From CAZOGW01 sp964579415 (GTDB lineage: Bacteria; Actinomycetota; Acidimicrobiia; Spongiisociales; UBA5794), in contig CAZOGW010000053.1 of NCBI GenBank assembly GCA_964579415.1, positions 1 through 19,715 on the forward strand: a stretch of DNA of 19,715 bases, given 5' to 3'. Below are positions 14,760 through 19,715 of the stretch, in pieces. Below the pieces are notes generated by a model. That model saw only the letters and a list, made by a program, of their open reading frames with translations, was not told the origin of the DNA and made no database searches. Position 1 is the stretch's first letter; each line of letters opens with the position of its first letter. Both the position numbers and the translations under genes were made by a program.

Positions 14760-16430
14760 ATGAGAGCACCGAACCCGGCAACGATCGGCGTCGACTACGG
14801 CACGGCCAGCGTCAGGGCCGTGGTGGTGGACACGGGAAGCGGCCAAGAGCTCGGCGAGGGAGAGTACGCCTACCGGCACGGCACCGAAGGTGTCATCACG
14901 GTCCCGGGCAACGCCCATCTCGCCCGCCAGTCGCCACAGGACTACGTGGACGGGCTCCGAGTGGCGATCAGCCGTGCCCTCGCCTCCGCTGAGGCCGCAG
15001 GGTTCGACCGCCGCCTGGTGGTGGGTATCGGAGTGGACACCACCGGCTCGACCCCCATTCCGGTGGATTCGACAGGGATGCCGTTGGCGCTCGACCCGAG
15101 CTTCGCCGGCGACCCCGACGCCATGGCCTGGCTGTGGAAAGACCACACCGCCTACGCCGAAACGGCCGAGATCAACGACCTGGTGTCGTCCCAGCGGCTG
15201 CCCTACCTGGGTCCGTGTGGCGACACCTACTCCAGTGAGTGGTACTGGGCGAAGCTGGCCCACTTCTTGCGCACCGCGACGTTGGAGGTGCGAGAGGCGA
15301 CGCACGGATGGGTGGAGCTGGCGGACTTCGTTCCCGGCTACCTGGCGGGCCGCATCGATCCGGCGACGATGGCCCGCGGCATCTGCCCCGCCGGCCACAA
15401 GGCGATGTACGACGAGGAGTGGGGCGGGCTGCCCACGACCTCCTTCCTCGACAGCATCGAGCCCGGCATGGGCCGCTTCCGCTACTCAACCCGTGCCCAG
15501 GCGGCGGACACCCCGGTCGGAGGTCTGACCGAGAAGCTGGCCGGCGAGTTGGGCCTGGAGCCGGGCATCCCCGTCGCCGCCGGGGCGTTCGACGCCCACA
15601 CCGGAGCCGTCGGCGCCGGGGTCGCCGAAGGCACCCTGGTGAAGATCGTCGGCACCAGCACCTGCGACACCACCGTCGTCCGCGGCGACCGGCCCTTGAT
15701 CTCAGGTCTCTGTGGGAGTGTCCCCGATTCCATCATCCCCGGAATGGCCGGTCTCGAGGCGGGGCAGTCGGCGGTGGGGGATATCTTCAACTGGTTCGCC
15801 GCCACTCTGGCGCCCGCCAGCGACGGAACCGGTGCCCGGCTCGACGAACTGGGAGCCGAAGCCGCCGAGATTCCGCCGGGAGCCAGCGGGTTGCTCGGGC
15901 TCGACTGGCACAACGGGAACCGGTCGGTCCTCGTTGATCCGCTGCTGTCGGGGGCGATGGTCGGGATGACCCTGTCGACGACCCCCGCCGAGTATTACCG
16001 GGCGCTCATCGAGTCGACCGCCTTCGGAGCCCAGCGCATCATCGAGCAGTTCGAGGCCAACGGGGTTCCCATCCACCGCATCGTGCTCAGCGGGGGGATC
16101 TCCAAGAAGAGCGAGCTGCTGGTCCAGATCTACGCCGACGTCACCGGGCGCGCCGTCGAGCTGGCGGGGACATCGCAGACCTGCGCCGTCGGTGCCGCCG
16201 TGCTGGCAAGCGTCGCCGCCGGTGTGCACCGCACCACAGAGGAGGCCCAGGCGGCGATGGTCCCCGCTCCAGAGGGCGTGGTCGACCCTGACCCGGCGGC
16301 AGTCGCCGTCTACGCCGACCTGTACCGGCTGTACCGCAAGCTCCATGACGCCTTCGGGTTGAGCGGCACCGGCGACCTGTACGACGTGATGAAAGACCTG
16401 CACCGCATCCGCGATGAGGTGACCCGGTGA
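14760..16430 (+). CDS. araB: Ribulokinase
   Basis: This 556-residue FGGY-family kinase phosphorylates L-ribulose to L-ribulose 5-phosphate with ATP in the cytoplasm. The N-terminal ATPase motif IGVDYGTASVRAVVVD (9-24) and GIGVDTTGSTPIPVD are characteristic of AraB. The later substrate region has AGAFDAHTGAVGAG and TSTCDTTV, and the C-terminal lobe has IVLSGGISKKSELLVQIYADV from residue 441. Length is close to the usual 550-570. The ATG follows a GA-rich ribosome region (GGGAAGG nine bases upstream). Its stop overlaps the araD start as GTGA. It is the first gene of the araBDA operon, under the operator at 14698-14721. Confidence 0.95.
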   Translation: MRAPNPATIGVDYGTASVRAVVVDTGSGQELGEGEYAYRHGTEGVITVPGNAHLARQSPQDYVDGLRVAISRALASAEAAGFDRRLVVGIGVDTTGSTPIPVDSTGMPLALDPSFAGDPDAMAWLWKDHTAYAETAEINDLVSSQRLPYLGPCGDTYSSEWYWAKLAHFLRTATLEVREATHGWVELADFVPGYLAGRIDPATMARGICPAGHKAMYDEEWGGLPTTSFLDSIEPGMGRFRYSTRAQAADTPVGGLTEKLAGELGLEPGIPVAAGAFDAHTGAVGAGVAEGTLVKIVGTSTCDTTVVRGDRPLISGLCGSVPDSIIPGMAGLEAGQSAVGDIFNWFAATLAPASDGTGARLDELGAEAAEIPPGASGLLGLDWHNGNRSVLVDPLLSGAMVGMTLSTTPAEYYRALIESTAFGAQRIIEQFEANGVPIHRIVLSGGISKKSELLVQIYADVTGRAVELAGTSQTCAVGAAVLASVAAGVHRTTEEAQAAMVPAPEGVVDPDPAAVAVYADLYRLYRKLHDAFGLSGTGDLYDVMKDLHRIRDEVTR

Positions 16431-17131
16431 CCACCATCTCCGATCTGCGCCAGTACGTGTGGCTGCAGAACGCCCGGCTGCCGGACGAGGGCCTGGTCTC
16501 GCTCACCTGGGGAAACGTGAGCGGGCGTGCCGGCGACCTCATCGCCATCAAACCCAGCGGCGTTCCCTACGCCGGGATGCAGCCCGAGGACATCGTGGTG
16601 CTCGACCTGGCAGGCGACGTCGTCTCCGGGGCGCTGCGACCCTCGATCGACACCCCGACACACCTCGAGCTGTACCGGGCGTTTCCCGAGATCGGAGGAG
16701 TGGTGCACGCCCACAGCACCTACGGGACCGCCTTCGCCCAGGCCCGGGTTCCGCTGGCATGCCTGGGCACCACCCACGCCGATCACTTCAACGGATCGGT
16801 ACCGGTCACCCGGCCCCTCAACGCCGATGAGGTCGCCGACGAATACGAGGCCAACACCGGCCGGGTCATCGTCGACCACTTCCGCAGCCACCTGATCAAC
16901 CCGCTTCACGTGCCGGGGGTGCTGGCGGCGGGCCACGCCCCGTTCGTGTGGGCCGGGGACGCCGCCGGCGCCGTCGACAACGCGGTGGCGCTGGAGGCCA
17001 GCGCCCGCATGGCCCTGCTCACCGGACTGCTCACGGGGACGCCGCCCGACCCGCTCGAGGAGTGGATCCTCGCCAAACACCACCAACGCAAACACGGCGC
17101 CGACGCCTACTACGGACAGGGGAAGCAATGA
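16427..17131 (+). CDS. araD: L-ribulose-5-phosphate 4-epimerase
   Basis: This 234-residue class II aldolase-fold enzyme converts L-ribulose 5-phosphate to D-xylulose 5-phosphate, feeding the pentose phosphate pathway. Zn-site and catalytic residues line up with the E. coli enzyme one position offset: D75 in SIDTPTHLELY, H94 and H96 in VVHAHSTYGTAFAQA, and H170 in GHAPFVW. The phosphate-binding GNVSGR (29-34) is present. Translation starts at a GTG that overlaps the araB stop (GTGA), and its stop overlaps the araA start (ATGA), so the three genes are translationally coupled. Confidence 0.95.
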   Translation: MTTISDLRQYVWLQNARLPDEGLVSLTWGNVSGRAGDLIAIKPSGVPYAGMQPEDIVVLDLAGDVVSGALRPSIDTPTHLELYRAFPEIGGVVHAHSTYGTAFAQARVPLACLGTTHADHFNGSVPVTRPLNADEVADEYEANTGRVIVDHFRSHLINPLHVPGVLAAGHAPFVWAGDAAGAVDNAVALEASARMALLTGLLTGTPPDPLEEWILAKHHQRKHGADAYYGQGKQ

Positions 17132-18630
17132 TCGATCCCGGAGGCTCCGAGCTCTGGTTCGTAGCTGGTAGTCAGCAGCTCTACGGCGACGAGGTGCTGG
17201 CGATGGTGGCGGAGAACTCCCGGCAGGTCGTGTCCGGCCTCAACGGCAGCGCCCATATCCCGCTCAACATCGTGGTCAAGCCGGTGATGAGCAGCGGCGA
17301 GGCCATCGCGACGCTGGTCCGCCAGGCCAACGCCGATCCCCGCTGTGCCGGGCTCATCTTGTGGATGCACACCTTCTCGCCGGCGCGGATGTGGATCCGG
17401 GGCCTCGAAGAGCTCAACAAGCCGTACCTGCACCTGCACACCCAGGCATCCCGGGACCTGCCGTGGGCCACCATCGACATGGACTATATGAACGCCCACC
17501 AGGCGGCCCACGGCGACCGCGAGTTCGGCTATCTCGCCAGCCGTCTCCGTTCCCGCCGCAAGACCGTCGCCGGTCACTGGTCGGAGCCGCGCGTCGCCGA
17601 GCGGATCGGCACCTGGGCTCGGGCCGCCTTCGCCGTGGCCGACGCCTCCCGCGCCCGGATCGCCCGCTTCGGCGACAACATGCGCGCCGTGGCGGTCACC
17701 GAAGGCGACAAGGTGGAGTTCCAGCGTGTCTTCGGGTACGAGGTGGAGGGCTACGGGGTCGGCGACCTGGCCACTCGCATTGCCCGGATCGGTGACCTCG
17801 ACATCGACAAGTTGTGCGCCGAATACGACGACACCTACCAGATGGCCCCCCAGCTCCGCCCCGCGGGCGAGCGGCGGGGGTCGTTGCGGGATGCCGCCGC
17901 CATCGAGCTCGGCCTGCGCTCGTTCCTCGAGGAGGGCGGGTTCGTCGCCTTCACCGACACCTTCGAGGACCTCCACGGCCTGAAGCAACTGCCCGGCATC
18001 GCCGCCCAGCGGATCATGGCCGACGGCTACGGGTTCGGGGCCGAAGGTGACTGGAAGACGGCGGCGATGGTGCGGGCCATGAAGGTGATGGCGTTCGGCC
18101 TCGAGGGCGGCACCAGCTTCATGGAGGACTACACATACCACCTCGACCCCGACGGGGCGCTCACGCTGGGTGCCCACATGCTCGAAGTGTGCCCCTCGCT
18201 CAGCGACGGTATCCCTCGCTGTGAGATCCATCCGCTGTCGATCGGGGGCAGGGAGGATCCGGTGAGGCTGGTCTTCGACGCCCAACCCGGGCCCAGTGTG
18301 AACGTATCGGTCGTCGACCTGGCCAACAGGTTCCGCATGGCGGTGGCGCAGGTCGAGGTCGTGTCCCCCCCGGCGAGCACGCCGGCGCTCCCGGTGGCGC
18401 GATCGATCTGGAAGCCGCTTCCCGATCTGGCACGTGCCGCCGAGGCGTGGATCCTCGCCGGCGGCTCACACCATTCCGGCCACAGCAGGGCGCTGAGCGT
18501 GGAGCATCTCGAGGACCTGGCACGGATTCTCGGCGTCGAACTGGTGGTCGTCGGTGCCGAGACGGATGTCCGCCAGCTGGAGAAGGAGTTGTTCTGGAAC
18601 GACGCCGCCTATCGACTGATACAGCAATGA
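17128..18630 (+). CDS. araA: L-arabinose isomerase
   Basis: This 500-residue protein, the usual AraA length, isomerises L-arabinose to L-ribulose with a divalent metal such as Mn2+. The four metal/catalytic residues are at almost exactly the E. coli positions: E306 (YGFGAEGDWK), E333 (SFMEDYTYHLD), H350 (GAHMLEVCPS) and H449 (GGSHHSGHS). The N-terminal signature ELWFVAGSQQLYGDEVL is clear. The ATG at 17128 overlaps the araD stop. A longer in-frame extension lies inside araD and is not used. The gene order araB-araD-araA is common in Actinobacteria and Firmicutes. Confidence 0.97.
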   Translation: MIDPGGSELWFVAGSQQLYGDEVLAMVAENSRQVVSGLNGSAHIPLNIVVKPVMSSGEAIATLVRQANADPRCAGLILWMHTFSPARMWIRGLEELNKPYLHLHTQASRDLPWATIDMDYMNAHQAAHGDREFGYLASRLRSRRKTVAGHWSEPRVAERIGTWARAAFAVADASRARIARFGDNMRAVAVTEGDKVEFQRVFGYEVEGYGVGDLATRIARIGDLDIDKLCAEYDDTYQMAPQLRPAGERRGSLRDAAAIELGLRSFLEEGGFVAFTDTFEDLHGLKQLPGIAAQRIMADGYGFGAEGDWKTAAMVRAMKVMAFGLEGGTSFMEDYTYHLDPDGALTLGAHMLEVCPSLSDGIPRCEIHPLSIGGREDPVRLVFDAQPGPSVNVSVVDLANRFRMAVAQVEVVSPPASTPALPVARSIWKPLPDLARAAEAWILAGGSHHSGHSRALSVEHLEDLARILGVELVVVGAETDVRQLEKELFWNDAAYRLIQQ

Positions 18631-18827
18631 GAACCGGCCGCCGCCGTTTGTAGCAGCGACCACGACAAGGACCTAGCCGAAATCAGTGGACAGCACATCG
18701 ACGAATCGTTAGCGTTCCCGTTAACGATAACAATCGAGCAACAGATGTCAGACGGGGCGCCAGGGGAGAGCTCAGCATCCCGTCGACGAGACAGGGAAGA
18801 GACCCACATCATGTGGAGGAGGAAGCG
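18631..18827. other. araA to sugar-binding-protein intergenic region
   Basis: These 197 bases contain the second AraR-type operator at 18708-18731. I see no clear hairpin terminator after araA and no consensus -35/-10 pair, although an AT-richer TAACAAT next to the operator (18728-18734) could act as a -10. The last 20 bases carry a strong GGAGGAGGA ribosome site. Confidence 0.45.
18708..18731. promoter_or_regulatory. Second AraR operator, upstream of the sugar-binding lipoprotein
   Basis: Half-sites GTTAGCGTT (18708-18716) and AACGATAAC (18723-18731) form a 24-base imperfect inverted repeat. It matches the araB operator at 20 of 24 positions, with the first half-site identical. It lies 96 bases upstream of the lipoprotein start. 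The match implies that AraR also controls sugar uptake. Confidence 0.68.
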
Positions 18828-19715
18828 ATGACATCACTCACCAAGCGGACATGGCTGTTCGCAGTTCTCTTGATCGCGCTCACCATGGTCATTGCCGCCT
18901 GCGGCGGTGACAGCACCGACGGGACCACCGCAGCCGGAGGCGACACCACGGACACCGAGGCGACTGAACCGACCGACGGGGGCGCGGACGGGGACCTCAT
19001 CGTGGTCGGCTTCGCCCAGACCGGCTCAGAGTCGGGCTGGCGCTCCGCCAACACCGAGTCGATGAGGGCGGCCTTCTCAGAAGAGAACGGCTTCGAGCTC
19101 ATCTTCAACGCCGCCGACAACGACCCGGCGGCGCAGATCGCCGCGGTTCGTAGCTTCATCAACCAGGGTGTCGACTCCATCGTCATCGCCCCCATCGTCA
19201 CCGACGGCTGGGACGAGGTGTTGCAGGAGGCCATCGACGCCGAGATCCCGGTGATCCTGGAAGACCGCACCGTGTCGGCTTCCGACGAGTTGTACGCCTC
19301 CTGGGTCGGTCTCGACTTCCGCCGTGAGGGTGTCTACGCCGGCGAGTGGGCAGCCGCCGAGTTCGGCGACACCCCGACCAACATGGTGGTCCTCGAAGGC
19401 ACCACCGGTTCGGCTCCGGCCAACGACCGCGCCGAGGGCTTCAACGAGGCGATCGCCGGCACCGCCATCGAGACCATCGCCTCGCAGACCGGTGACTTCA
19501 CCCGTGACGGCGGCCGGACCGTGATGGAGGGCTTCCTCCAGCAGTTCGGTGTCGACGGTATCGACCTGCTCTACGCGCACAACGACGACATGGCGCTGGG
19601 CGCCATCGAGGCCATCGAGGCCGCCGGCGGGGCTCCCGGAGACGACATCAAGATCGTTTCGATCGACGCCGTCCACGACGGGATGCAGGCACTCATCGAC
19701 GGCAAGATCAACTTC
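18828..19715 (+). CDS. YtfQ-like sugar ABC transporter substrate-binding lipoprotein (partial, runs off the window)
   Basis: There are 296 codons in the window with no stop before the right edge. A lipoprotein signal peptide ends in IAAC (C25), followed by a Gly/Thr/Asp-rich linker to about residue 55. The binding domain follows closely the E. coli YtfQ pattern: VGFAQTGSESGWRSANT, then IAAVRSFINQGVDSIVIAPIV, QTGDFTRDGGRTVMEGF and YAHNDDMALGAIEAIEAAG. YtfQ proteins bind furanose sugars (galactofuranose). Downstream of araBDA and behind an AraR-type operator, the ligand here is probably L-arabinose, perhaps in furanose form. GGAGGAGGA precedes the ATG. Permease and ATPase genes are expected beyond the window. 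The protein acts at the outer face of the membrane. Confidence 0.93.
   Translation, partial: MTSLTKRTWLFAVLLIALTMVIAACGGDSTDGTTAAGGDTTDTEATEPTDGGADGDLIVVGFAQTGSESGWRSANTESMRAAFSEENGFELIFNAADNDPAAQIAAVRSFINQGVDSIVIAPIVTDGWDEVLQEAIDAEIPVILEDRTVSASDELYASWVGLDFRREGVYAGEWAAAEFGDTPTNMVVLEGTTGSAPANDRAEGFNEAIAGTAIETIASQTGDFTRDGGRTVMEGFLQQFGVDGIDLLYAHNDDMALGAIEAIEAAGGAPGDDIKIVSIDAVHDGMQALIDGKINF

Noticed and set aside
17110..18285. Long minus-strand open frame opposite araA
   Set aside because: araA has all catalytic residues in register. The opposite frame is a codon-bias shadow.

Overview
The window is high-GC DNA with actinobacterial hallmarks. These include a DUF2630 gene, probable leaderless promoters on the arsenic regulators, GTGA/ATGA gene overlaps, a LacI-type arabinose repressor, and a lipoprotein with an acidic Gly/Thr/Asp-rich linker. 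It is most likely a chromosomal segment of a member of the Actinomycetota. The lipoprotein linker style would fit Acidimicrobiia, but that is only a guess. Gene content is modular: a defence-like block, an arsenic block, a secreted-protein block and an arabinose block.

Positions 1-7439. A C-terminal remnant of a PIN-domain (VapC-type) toxin lies on the plus strand at 295-477. Facing it on the minus strand is a tightly overlapping three-gene operon, read from 7072 down to 506: a DUF6361 protein, a phospholipase-D-fold protein with two HxK motifs, and a 1173-residue SNF2-like helicase. The overlaps are 14 and 4 bases. The composition suggests an anti-phage or anti-plasmid system. I do not recall an experimentally named system with exactly these three parts, so this is the best candidate for an undescribed system here. 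A small DUF2630 gene (7191-7439) lies upstream on the same strand.

Positions 7559-10182 form an arsenic detoxification locus: an ArsR-ArsC fusion, a stand-alone ArsC with an N-terminal helical domain, a convergent ArsR repressor, and divergent arsM for As(III) methylation. A perfect 7-bp-arm palindrome sits inside the arsM promoter spacer. No arsenite efflux pump is present in the window, so reduction followed by methylation is the visible route.

Positions 10264-13547. A secreted CAP-domain protein ends in 24 RTX nonapeptides. Its signal peptide is in a different frame from the rest of the protein, implying a one-base deletion near 10320 (mutation or sequence error). Between it and the next gene lies the relic of an AbrB-type antitoxin, broken by two frameshifts (about 12043-12206). 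A DUF1254/DUF1214 protein follows.

Positions 13566-19715 form an L-arabinose utilisation locus: a divergent LacI-family repressor (araR), then araB-araD-araA with 4-base overlaps, then a YtfQ-like sugar-binding lipoprotein that runs off the window. A 24-bp inverted-repeat operator occurs before araB and, with 20 of 24 bases identical, before the binding protein. This ties transport and catabolism to one regulator.
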